64,000 nt of DNA from Vibrio comitans. GTDB taxonomy: Bacteria > Pseudomonadota > Gammaproteobacteria > Enterobacterales > Vibrionaceae. Each line of letters begins with the position of its first letter. The stretch's first letter is position 1. The notes beneath the pieces were generated by a model. It searched no databases. It was given only the letters and a program-made list of their open reading frames with translations, and was not told the DNA's origin. Positions 53,240 to 61,308 of this stretch are shown piece by piece. The stretch spans positions 1,364,001 to 1,428,000 of the forward strand of contig AP024867.1 of NCBI GenBank assembly GCA_024346835.1, given 5' to 3'. The translations under genes and the position numbers were made by a program.

Positions 53240-54067
53240 ATGAAATGGACTAACCAACTAAAAGCAAGCACTACATTACTAGCAGCATTAGTAATGGCTG
53301 GTTGTTCAAGTTACCCAGACGAGGGCCAAGGCGGTATGGGTGAATACACCGCTATGTCTGATTTCTCTCCCGTATTTCCTGAAGAACCATTAGGCCCGGA
53401 ACACGGTCTACGCTTTGACTTTCATTTAGCACGTTTGCAACTTGATAGCCTTATCAATCAAGGTGCTGAGTGGTGTTTTCCCGCATCGGTAGTACAGGCT
53501 GAAACAAAAGAGAAGCGCATTGCAAGAGAGCTGGAGGGCGGTCTTCTTCTTGATGCAGCCAATGACATCGTCATCTTGAGAAAGAACCTTAATAAACTGG
53601 AACTGCAACTGGATTATGTGACTAGCGAAACCGAGTGTGTACCTCCGTCGCAAAATGCGTCTTTCCAAAGCGATAAAGCCATCATTACTCAGTTGGTTGA
53701 CCTACTTAACGTAGATAATCAATTTGCTGTGGGCTCTACCGAAATAAACCCAAAATACATGGGCCATCTTGCAGAAGCGGCCAGTATCTTAAAACAACAC
53801 AGACACCTAAAACTGAGTGTTACTGGCCATGCTGATATGGCAGGTAGTGCTGAGTACAACGAAAAGCTAGCAATGGGTCGCGCCAAGCAAGTTGAGCGCT
53901 ACCTAGTTATTTTCGGATTAGAAACAGCCCGAATCCAAACCCTTTCTGTAGGCGAAACCCTACCCCTTACCGAAGGCGATACACCCGCAATTCGCCTAAC
54001 CAACCGTCGCGTTAGCATAGATATTGTATCTACTAATGCGCAAGGAGGCGGCTATGAACATCTTTAA
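53240..54067 (+). CDS. sypB: OmpA-domain lipoprotein SypB-like
   Basis: The 275-residue protein has a lipoprotein signal ending MAGCSS and a C-terminal OmpA-like peptidoglycan-binding domain (about 155-270) with LSVTGHADMAGSAEYNEKLA, SVGETLP and LTNRRVSIDI. The middle (about 30-150) has a Cys pair and helical stretch. It may anchor the export apparatus to the cell wall. The ATG at 53240 with AGGAG is the right start, not 53198. It overlaps sypC by 14 bases. Confidence 0.85.
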   Translation: MKWTNQLKASTTLLAALVMAGCSSYPDEGQGGMGEYTAMSDFSPVFPEEPLGPEHGLRFDFHLARLQLDSLINQGAEWCFPASVVQAETKEKRIARELEGGLLLDAANDIVILRKNLNKLELQLDYVTSETECVPPSQNASFQSDKAIITQLVDLLNVDNQFAVGSTEINPKYMGHLAEAASILKQHRHLKLSVTGHADMAGSAEYNEKLAMGRAKQVERYLVIFGLETARIQTLSVGETLPLTEGDTPAIRLTNRRVSIDIVSTNAQGGGYEHL

Positions 54068-56138
54068 GGCTCTACTTATTCTAATGGTTAGCATCAGCTT
54101 TTCTGTCTTTGCAAAACCAGTACAGATTGGTGACCTTGTTCAAGTTAACCTTCCTGGGGAAGCGTCGCTAAACAAGGGCTTTCAGGTAGACAAATCAGGC
54201 CGAATTTCACTTCCAGAAGTTGGCCCAACTTATGTTGCGGGTTATGAGGAAGACCAACTGCAAAAAGTCGTTAAAGACGCACTAGGTAAAGTATTTCGCG
54301 ACCTATCAAACGCTAGTATTTACGTAGCAGAACGTCAGATCCTACTGTCGATACAAGGTTATGTACGCTCACCAGGTGAATATACCCTTCCAGAATCATC
54401 AACAGTGCAAATGGCGCTTTATGCGGCAGGCGGCATTCGTCCAGGCGCTCAGCTAAACAAACTGCATATCAAACGTGGTAGCGAAACCAAAGAATTTAAC
54501 TACAAAAAATTTCTGGATTCAGGCGATGACTCAACTTTGCCAAAGCTAAAATCTCTAGACACTATCTTTGTGCCAGCCTCCCCTATGGTGGGCAACATCG
54601 AGCAAGAGTTCGACGCTGCCAAGCTTGCTAATGCTGGCGACAGCGGAGACTCACGTAAAGCTATCAAGGTATTTGGTGAAGTGAATGCTCCGGGTTCTTT
54701 TAGCTTTAAAGCAGACACAGATCTTGTTGATATCATCATGCGCTCTGGTGGCGTAACGCGCTACGCAAGTGTTGAGCAAATTCGTGTTATCTCGGGCAAC
54801 AACCCTACTACATTCAACCTAAAGCGCTACCTAGACAGCGGTGACGACTCTATGTTGCCACAGCTAAACCCTGGTTCAATTGTGTTCGTTCCTAAAATGG
54901 AAGAAGAAATCAAATCTGGCGCTAATATGGTTTATGTAATGGGCGAAGTCGCTGCCCCTGGCGCATTCGAAGGCAAGCCTGGCGCTACATTTATGGATAT
55001 TCTTGCCAACGCAGGCGGCCCTACTCGATTCGCAGAATCACGTCAAATTCGACTAATCAAAGCTAATGGCAGAGTCATCCGCTTTGACCTTACCGCGTTT
55101 ACTGAAGGTATTGGTGGCGTGCGTCCACCAAAGATTGAGAATGGAGACGCGATCTTCGTTCCAGAAAAAACCGACATGAACGAAAAGTCTTGGTTAAAAG
55201 TCTCTCCTGACCGCGCTGTGAATATCATTGGTGAGGTGGTTCGTCCAGGCCGTATCGAATGGTCAGACGAAATGGATCTTATGGACCTTCTAGCTCACGT
55301 AGGCGGCCCTACACTGCGTGCAGATACAACCACCATTGAAGTGGTAGATAGCGAACGTAAAGTTCAAGTATTTGATTTAGATGCCTATATTCGCAATGGT
55401 GCTAAGAGATCGCAGCTTCCAGTTATCTCAGCAGGTTCAATTGTACGCGTTCATGACTTACCTCAAGACCCGTCGGACAACAAATCACAATGGGTACGTC
55501 AAAAGTCCGAAGCGTCTATCTATGTATTTGGTCAAGTAAATGCACCTGGTCGTTACCGCTTTACCAAAGAGATGCATTTTCTAGACATTTTATCTGCAGC
55601 AGATGGCCCAACGGGCGAAGCAGACATTCACAACATTCGCATCACACATCGCGACAAAAGCTACTCTCGCGTGAGCAAACTCAACCTATCTCTTTACTTT
55701 GAAACAGGCGATGAATCACTGCTTCCAGTAGTAAGAACGGGAGACACTATTTATATTCCTGAAAAAGACAAGAACTGGCTAGACCGCTCTAAAGAATCCA
55801 CCGTTCGCGTGCTAGGAGCAGTGAATAACCCAGGTCGCTACGTGTTTGATGACAACATGACCATCCTAGATTTACTTGCTGAAGCAGGCGGCCCAAGTGA
55901 GCAAGCTTACCTTGAGAAAATCAGTGTCGTAAACATGTCTTGCTGCCAAAGCCAAGCGCGAGTATTTGACCTCGTTGATTTCAGCAAAACAGCCAACTTT
56001 AGAAAACTGCCGGTAATTCGCGCTGGAGACACTGTCTATATCCCTCACCAAAGAGAGAGTTTGATGGAGAAAGCCCGAAACGGACTGGATGATGTGTTAA
56101 AGATAGCGACTACCATTGTGTTAATAGGAGCGTTGTAA
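54054..56138 (+). CDS. sypC: polysaccharide export protein SypC-like, six SLBB repeats
   Basis: The 694-residue protein has a signal peptide (cut after VFA) and a polysaccharide-export N-terminal domain (about 20-95, with VQIGDLVQVNLPGE). It then has six SLBB-type repeats, each with an xVxxPG turn (GYVRSPG, GEVNAPG, GEVAAPG, GEVVRPG, GQVNAPG, GAVNNPG) and a G-D-x-I-x-(V/I)P end. It ends in a short hydrophobic helix (ATTIVLIGAL). It is much longer than Wza (379) because of the extra repeats. It should form the outer-membrane export channel. No lipobox Cys was seen at the cut site. Confidence 0.85.
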   Translation: MNIFKALLILMVSISFSVFAKPVQIGDLVQVNLPGEASLNKGFQVDKSGRISLPEVGPTYVAGYEEDQLQKVVKDALGKVFRDLSNASIYVAERQILLSIQGYVRSPGEYTLPESSTVQMALYAAGGIRPGAQLNKLHIKRGSETKEFNYKKFLDSGDDSTLPKLKSLDTIFVPASPMVGNIEQEFDAAKLANAGDSGDSRKAIKVFGEVNAPGSFSFKADTDLVDIIMRSGGVTRYASVEQIRVISGNNPTTFNLKRYLDSGDDSMLPQLNPGSIVFVPKMEEEIKSGANMVYVMGEVAAPGAFEGKPGATFMDILANAGGPTRFAESRQIRLIKANGRVIRFDLTAFTEGIGGVRPPKIENGDAIFVPEKTDMNEKSWLKVSPDRAVNIIGEVVRPGRIEWSDEMDLMDLLAHVGGPTLRADTTTIEVVDSERKVQVFDLDAYIRNGAKRSQLPVISAGSIVRVHDLPQDPSDNKSQWVRQKSEASIYVFGQVNAPGRYRFTKEMHFLDILSAADGPTGEADIHNIRITHRDKSYSRVSKLNLSLYFETGDESLLPVVRTGDTIYIPEKDKNWLDRSKESTVRVLGAVNNPGRYVFDDNMTILDLLAEAGGPSEQAYLEKISVVNMSCCQSQARVFDLVDFSKTANFRKLPVIRAGDTVYIPHQRESLMEKARNGLDDVLKIATTIVLIGAL

Positions 56139-56821
56139 TGAGCATTAACCGTCTATACCCAGAGCTAGAACAGACGTTCCTTAAACTTGAATTAGCTAAG
56201 ACGCGCAGTATCTGTATCACGGGTGATAAACCGGGTTGCGGTGTCACTCGATTTGCTTCGACACTAGCTGAGCATTACATGCTAGCGGGTTACCGAACAT
56301 TACTCATTGACCTAAACCTCGATAACCCCGCTTTTGAACCTGCTTTGTTACCTTGTGATGCCGGCGAAGACTGGATTGCAAACAAATCCACTATGCAGCT
56401 GTTTTCAGGATGCTCCGTACCGACGACACAATCCGAACAAATTGGCTTTCGCGACCCAAGGGCCCTTAGCCAAAAGATGGAACATTGGTTATGCGATTAC
56501 GATCGAATCATAGTCGATGCTGGCGCTCTTAACAGCCGTCAATCTGAGTTGCCTAGTGCTGTGATTGCCAACGCCTGTGAAGCTACGCTATTAACAGTCA
56601 CTGGTGGCGCAACGACTAAAGAAGAACTGTCAAACGCCCTTAGTTATCTTGACGATGCCAATGCTAATGTGTGTGGGATCATCATCAACCAATACTCGCA
56701 ACAAACCCTATCCCAACAGCTAGAAAGCATAATTAATCGACGTAGATTTTTACCATCATTTATAAAACAACCACTTAAAAACATCATTAAAAGCGCCTCA
56801 ATACTGAATCACACAGTGTGA
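56138..56821 (+). CDS. sypD: CpsD/CapB-like BY-kinase relative SypD-like, altered Walker A
   Basis: The 227-residue protein has the P-loop ATPase fold of bacterial tyrosine kinases: A' motif RTLLIDLNLDNP near 52 and YDRIIVDAGAL near 127 as Walker B. The Walker A reads GDKPGCGVTRFA; family members have PGEGKST, so the invariant Lys is Val here. The Tyr-rich C-terminal tail of BY-kinases is missing; it ends KSASILNHTV. It could be a structural or ATP-binding regulator of polymer length without kinase activity. It overlaps sypC by one base (TAATG). Confidence 0.75.
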   Translation: MSINRLYPELEQTFLKLELAKTRSICITGDKPGCGVTRFASTLAEHYMLAGYRTLLIDLNLDNPAFEPALLPCDAGEDWIANKSTMQLFSGCSVPTTQSEQIGFRDPRALSQKMEHWLCDYDRIIVDAGALNSRQSELPSAVIANACEATLLTVTGGATTKEELSNALSYLDDANANVCGIIINQYSQQTLSQQLESIINRRRFLPSFIKQPLKNIIKSASILNHTV

Positions 56822-56878
56822 TCACGTAAATAGTGTGAAACAAAAACTAGAAATATAGGGCGATAAAAGGAATACTAA

Positions 56879-57319
56879 ATGTTAAGACGCTTTTTACACT
56901 CTCTTTACAAAGCTACGCCTTTGCAAAGTGCAGAGCAGATACAGCAAGAAAAGGAAGTCATTGTCGTGCCATCACAACTACTTATAGACAACGCAGTTAT
57001 CGATCAAATTATTAGCGACACCAGCATCGAGATCCTTCCACTCCTCATCGACAGCTATTTGGAAGAATCACACGCACGCTTAGAGGTCATCAACAAAGCA
57101 TTAGACGAAGAAGATTATCAAACCTTAGAATTTGAAACACATACCCTAGCGGGTACTTCACTGGCCATAGGCGTTGCAGCACTTGGCAAGATGGCAAAAT
57201 CGGTTGAGCAGTCCTGTTTGCAACAAGATTACTCTGAGGCATCAAAAAACGGTGCCTTACTCAAAGATTTGGCAATTCAGTCGCAACAAGCGTTGCAAAG
57301 CCTAAAAGAAAGCCTATAA
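56879..57319 (+). CDS. stand-alone HPt phosphotransfer protein
   Basis: The 146-residue protein has an HPt four-helix bundle (about 45-145) with the phospho-His at His88 in EFETHTLAGTSLAIG; the consensus is AHTLKGSA. The N-terminal 40 residues are basic then polar with no clear domain. There is no receiver or kinase domain, so it can only pass phosphate. It sits between sypD (57 bases) and sypG (32 bases), where V. fischeri has sypE and sypF. SypF there ends in an HPt domain that alone suffices in the relay, so this protein looks like a reduced SypF. Confidence 0.85.
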   Translation: MLRRFLHSLYKATPLQSAEQIQQEKEVIVVPSQLLIDNAVIDQIISDTSIEILPLLIDSYLEESHARLEVINKALDEEDYQTLEFETHTLAGTSLAIGVAALGKMAKSVEQSCLQQDYSEASKNGALLKDLAIQSQQALQSLKESL

Positions 57320-57351
57320 ATTAGTAAGTCATTGGTTTAAAAGGACGTTTG

Positions 57352-58866
57352 ATGGAACCAAAAGTACTACTAGTCGAGGACTCTAACTCACTAGCCATAC
57401 TCTATAAACAGTATGTTAAAGACGAGCCATACGATCTCTTTCATGTAGAGACAGGCAAGGATGCTAAGCGATTTATAGAGCATCATGCTCCGCAATTGGT
57501 CATTCTTGATCTCAAGCTTCCCGACACCACCGGGGAGGAGATACTTGATTGGATAAAGGAAAATGAAATCCCCTGCTCTGTGATCATCGCCACCGCTCAC
57601 GGTTCGGTGAATACTGCCGTAAATCTGATCCAAAAAGGCGCAGACGATTTTCTCGAAAAGCCAATTACCGCGGACAGATTAAAGACATCAGTAGCGCTGC
57701 ACCTCAAGCGTACCAAACTAGAAAGTTTGGTTAGTAAGTTAGAGACTAAGTTTGATAGACCTAACTTCCACGGTTTTATCGGCTCTAGCTTACCTATGCA
57801 AGCCGTTTACAAGATCATTGAGTCTGCAGCCCCTACCACGGCTAGCGTATTTATTAACGGTGAAAGTGGTACCGGTAAAGAAGTCTGTGCAGAAGCCCTA
57901 CATAAACAGAGCAAGCGCGCTGATAAACCCTTTGTCGCCCTTAACTGTGGTGCAATCCCAAGAGACTTAATGGAAAGTGAGATCTTTGGGCATGTTAAAG
58001 GAGCCTTTACTGGCGCGACAACCGACCGAAAAGGCGCAGCAATGCAAGCCCATGGTGGCACTTTGTTCCTCGACGAATTGTGCGAAATGGAACTTGAGAT
58101 GCAGAAAAAGCTGCTGCGCTTTTTACAAACCGGCAGTGTCACCCCGCTAGGTGGTAGCAAAGAACTAAAAGCGGACGTGCGAATCATCTGCGCGACCAAC
58201 AAAGATCCTCTGAAAGAGATTGAGGCTGGTCGCTTCCGTGAAGATCTCTATTATCGAGTGCATGTAATCCCAATTGAGCTTCCCCCTTTGCGCGAAAGAG
58301 ACAAAGATATCGCTACTCTAGCAAAGCATTTTGTGAAGCTTTACTCAAAGCAAGATGGAAAAGGGTTTACTGGATTATCTGCAGAGGTGGAATCAATCCT
58401 CAAGGCTTACCCTTGGCCTGGCAATGTTAGGCAACTGCAAAATATCATGCGAAACGTTGTGGTTCTCAATGATGGCACTAAGGTTGAAGCAAACCAACTT
58501 CCCCCGCCTCTTAACGCAGTTAACCCAGCTAAACCTGTAGCAGTAGCAACGCCATCTCCTGCAGTTATTGCTCAACAATCACCACCAGCAATTGTGGCAC
58601 CACCACCCACCGAGAACTTAGCTTCCACGGAAGAAACTGTGCCCGTAGAGACGATACAAGCTGCTAGCTCAGTAAATACTGAAGGAACTGACACCTTCGC
58701 GGTAAGACCTATGTGGCAAGTTGAAAAAGAAACGATCCAAAACGCCATCAAGGTATGTGATGGCAATGTATTAAATGCCGCTGTGATGCTTGAGCTAAGC
58801 CCATCTACTGTTTATCGTAAAAAACAACAGTGGGAAACAGAAGATGACTTACAAGTCAGCGAGTGA
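57352..58866 (+). CDS. sypG: sigma-54 activator response regulator SypG-like
   Basis: The 504-residue NtrC-type regulator has a receiver (1-120) with phospho-Asp53 in LVILDLKLPDTTG, an AAA+ domain (about 138-375) with GESGTGKE near 170-177, GAFTGA 217-222 and LFLDELCEME. A long Pro/Ala/Val linker (about 385-445) and a C-terminal Fis-type HTH (VCDGNVLNAAVMLELSPSTV) follow. It should activate the two sigma-54 promoters in this locus. The start is ATG 57352, with AAGGACG upstream, not the TTG at 57349. Its 3' end overlaps sypH by 23 bases. Confidence 0.9.
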   Translation: MEPKVLLVEDSNSLAILYKQYVKDEPYDLFHVETGKDAKRFIEHHAPQLVILDLKLPDTTGEEILDWIKENEIPCSVIIATAHGSVNTAVNLIQKGADDFLEKPITADRLKTSVALHLKRTKLESLVSKLETKFDRPNFHGFIGSSLPMQAVYKIIESAAPTTASVFINGESGTGKEVCAEALHKQSKRADKPFVALNCGAIPRDLMESEIFGHVKGAFTGATTDRKGAAMQAHGGTLFLDELCEMELEMQKKLLRFLQTGSVTPLGGSKELKADVRIICATNKDPLKEIEAGRFREDLYYRVHVIPIELPPLRERDKDIATLAKHFVKLYSKQDGKGFTGLSAEVESILKAYPWPGNVRQLQNIMRNVVVLNDGTKVEANQLPPPLNAVNPAKPVAVATPSPAVIAQQSPPAIVAPPPTENLASTEETVPVETIQAASSVNTEGTDTFAVRPMWQVEKETIQNAIKVCDGNVLNAAVMLELSPSTVYRKKQQWETEDDLQVSE

Positions 58867-59953
58867 TCCTATTAATCCCCAAGAGGTATGGCTGTTATTA
58901 GACAGCCTTACCTTTGGTGGCATTGAAACCCACGTACTAGAGTTAGCGCGAGGAATAGCGTTTTATAAAGTGCCTTTACGTGTCATTCTAGTTACTCGTT
59001 TTAAACAGCCATCCGCAATCATAGCCAAGCTCGAACAACACAATATCCCTTACAGCTATCTCCACTCGTTAATCAATGAAGAAAGTCATCACTCATTAAT
59101 TAGGCAAACTTTTCAATTACGAAAAGCCATTGCCCAATTTAATCCAATAGCCGTACATGCGCACGGTTATAAAGCCAGCATCATCAGCAAACTCGCTGTA
59201 AAAACCACCACAGAGCAAACAAAACAGATAAGCACCTATCACGCAGGAGAAGTCCCTAAAGGAAAAGTTCGCCTATATGACTGGCTAGATCGCTACAGTT
59301 CTTTTCTATCAGATTACAGCCTTTGTGTAAGCCCAGAGATTCAAGCTCGACTTCCTGTAAAGAGCTTATTTCTAAACAATTTTGTTTCAACAGATGGCTC
59401 AATACAAAGCTCAGGAAAACGAATTGCTTTTGTAGGACGCTTAAGCCATGAAAAAGGCCCAGACCGCTTCTTAGATCTAGCTCAGGAGCACTCTGAAGTG
59501 GCGTTTTATTTGTATGGCGATGGCCCTATGATAGATGACCTTCGAGATCGAAATATTAGCAATGTTAGGTTTCTAGGATTTCAAGCTAACATGAATCACT
59601 GCTGGGGTGACATTGGTTTACTGGTCATCTCTTCTCGCTATGAAGGTCTGCCAATGACGGCACTAGAGGCGATGTCACGAGGCATTCCAGTACTAACACT
59701 TAACATTGGTGCATTAGAGCGCTTAATAGACCACGGCCATAATGGTTGGATATCTGACAACACAGAAGAACTCGCTCTATTTCTAGACGAATGGCTCAAC
59801 ACCACGGACAGCGAGCGAGAAACACTAGCTGAAAACGCAAAAGAGACCATTGAGTCACAATTTTCTACCGAAGCTGTCGTGCCGCAAATCCTCCCTCTTT
59901 ATTCCAAGCATCTAATCCCTTCCTCCTCTGCTTCTAAGAGCCAGTCAATCTGA
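58844..59953 (+). CDS. sypH: GT4-type glycosyltransferase SypH-like
   Basis: A 369-residue GT-B glycosyltransferase. The C-terminal donor domain has IAFVGRLSHEKGPDRFLDLA near 190 and the family 4 pattern SSRYEGLPMTALEAMSRG with its two Glu residues, near 264. No membrane segments or signal peptide. It probably adds one sugar to the lipid-linked repeat unit at the inner face of the membrane. The gene overlaps sypG, then a 120-base gap with a new promoter precedes sypI. Confidence 0.85.
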   Translation: MTYKSASDPINPQEVWLLLDSLTFGGIETHVLELARGIAFYKVPLRVILVTRFKQPSAIIAKLEQHNIPYSYLHSLINEESHHSLIRQTFQLRKAIAQFNPIAVHAHGYKASIISKLAVKTTTEQTKQISTYHAGEVPKGKVRLYDWLDRYSSFLSDYSLCVSPEIQARLPVKSLFLNNFVSTDGSIQSSGKRIAFVGRLSHEKGPDRFLDLAQEHSEVAFYLYGDGPMIDDLRDRNISNVRFLGFQANMNHCWGDIGLLVISSRYEGLPMTALEAMSRGIPVLTLNIGALERLIDHGHNGWISDNTEELALFLDEWLNTTDSERETLAENAKETIESQFSTEAVVPQILPLYSKHLIPSSSASKSQSI

Positions 59954-59968
59954 TTCTCAATTTGAGAA
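59954..59968. promoter_or_regulatory. palindromic SypG-type site upstream of sypI
   Basis: TTCTCAATTTGAGAA fits the pattern TTCTCA-N3-TG and is nearly a full palindrome. It lies 63 bases before the -24 GG of the sypI promoter and directly after the sypH stop. Confidence 0.7.
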
Positions 59969-60015
59969 TAAACACTTCGAATACTAAACATTGCGTTAAA
60001 ACAATCACTTAAAAC

Positions 60016-60031
60016 TGGCATTCTATTTGCA
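60016..60031 (+). promoter_or_regulatory. sigma-54 promoter of sypI
   Basis: TGGCATTCTATTTGCA has GG (60017-60018), 10 bases and GC (60029-60030), a good sigma-54 element. The start site should be near 60042, about 34 bases before the sypI ATG. In V. fischeri sypI also has its own sigma-54 promoter. Confidence 0.88.
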
Positions 60032-60075
60032 GTACTCCTATCAGGCACCATCTCAAACTGTTAGGGAGAAAAGGA

Positions 60076-61308
60076 ATGCACCCAACGACTAACCTACTTA
60101 TTGTGCACTACGGCGAGGATTGGATCAGAGGCAGTGAAGCGTGTCTTCTAAACCTTATTAATTCGCTATCTCCTAGTTACAGACCTGTGGTTTGGACTAA
60201 CAATCAAGTACTAGTACGTGAATTAACAGTAAAGGGAATTGCAGTACATTCATCAAGCTTTGAAGTGATCAATTTTCAACAGTCAGCCTTTAATATAAAG
60301 GCGTTGTTCGAGCTGTATAACACAGCCTCAACGCTCATTTCTGAGCACAATATCAACCTAATACATGTTAACAGCGGCGCACCATGTCAGTGGATGACTT
60401 TTGTAGCCAAAGCTAAACGTATCCCGATGATGTGCCAACTTCATAGCCCTTATAACCTACATGACCGCTTTACTCTTGCACTGCACTCTGCACAGCGCTT
60501 AGTAGCAGTTAGCCACGCCGTTGCTGCGCCATTATTGGACGAAGGATATCCAGAGCAAAATCTCACTGTGGTTCATAACGGCGTTCCAAATATCGATCTA
60601 AGCCAACCGATTAATGTTCGAGAACTATTAAATATCCCATCCAACGCTAAGGTACTTATCAGCGTAGGTTCTCTTATTAAACGTAAAGGCTTCGATAAAC
60701 TCATTCAGGCTCTTGCTCTCTTAAACAGTAGCCAGGAACAGCATCACCTCATCATTATTGGAGAAGGGAGCGAGCGTCTGAATCTAATAAAGCAAATTGA
60801 GTCACTCAATCTGCAATCAAGAGTTCATCTCGTCGGTGAACAATCTAACGTTAATGCTTGGCTTGCTGGTGGTTGCGACCTTTTTATTAGTGGTGCAAGA
60901 AGTGAGGCCTTTGGATTAGTATTAGTCGAAGCATCTTTAGCGGAACTCGCCGTCGTTGCTCCAAACGTTGGAGGCATAAGTGAAGTCATAGAGCACAACT
61001 CAACAGGACTACTTTACGAAAATGGTGATAACGAGATCCAACAAATAGTTAATGCAGTCAGTCAGCTCATGCAAAATCCAGCATCTCGTCAAGTCATGGC
61101 AACTCAAGGTAAGGCAGTTGCCCAGCAGCGTTTTTCACTTGAACAGAATACGTGTCATATAGAGTCTATTTATAGTCAATTAATAGAAGATGGCATAAAC
61201 CAATCCTGGGCATCATGGTTTAGCTCCCTACTTCGCCCATTTGGCACTTTCTTTAGAACGCGATTTTTGTCAGAAAGCAAAACAGTAAGGGAAGCTCATG
61301 AAGCCTAA
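60076..61308 (+). CDS. sypI: GT4-type glycosyltransferase SypI-like
   Basis: A 410-residue GT-B enzyme. It has ISVGSLIKRKGFDKLIQAL near 195-213 and the donor-binding block ARSEAFGLVLVEASLAE near 275. The N-terminus (TTNLLIVHYGEDWIRGSE) binds the acceptor. It is the first gene of the second sigma-54 transcript and overlaps sypJ by 11 bases. It likely builds the Syp repeat unit along with SypH and SypJ. Confidence 0.85.
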   Translation: MHPTTNLLIVHYGEDWIRGSEACLLNLINSLSPSYRPVVWTNNQVLVRELTVKGIAVHSSSFEVINFQQSAFNIKALFELYNTASTLISEHNINLIHVNSGAPCQWMTFVAKAKRIPMMCQLHSPYNLHDRFTLALHSAQRLVAVSHAVAAPLLDEGYPEQNLTVVHNGVPNIDLSQPINVRELLNIPSNAKVLISVGSLIKRKGFDKLIQALALLNSSQEQHHLIIIGEGSERLNLIKQIESLNLQSRVHLVGEQSNVNAWLAGGCDLFISGARSEAFGLVLVEASLAELAVVAPNVGGISEVIEHNSTGLLYENGDNEIQQIVNAVSQLMQNPASRQVMATQGKAVAQQRFSLEQNTCHIESIYSQLIEDGINQSWASWFSSLLRPFGTFFRTRFLSESKTVREAHEA

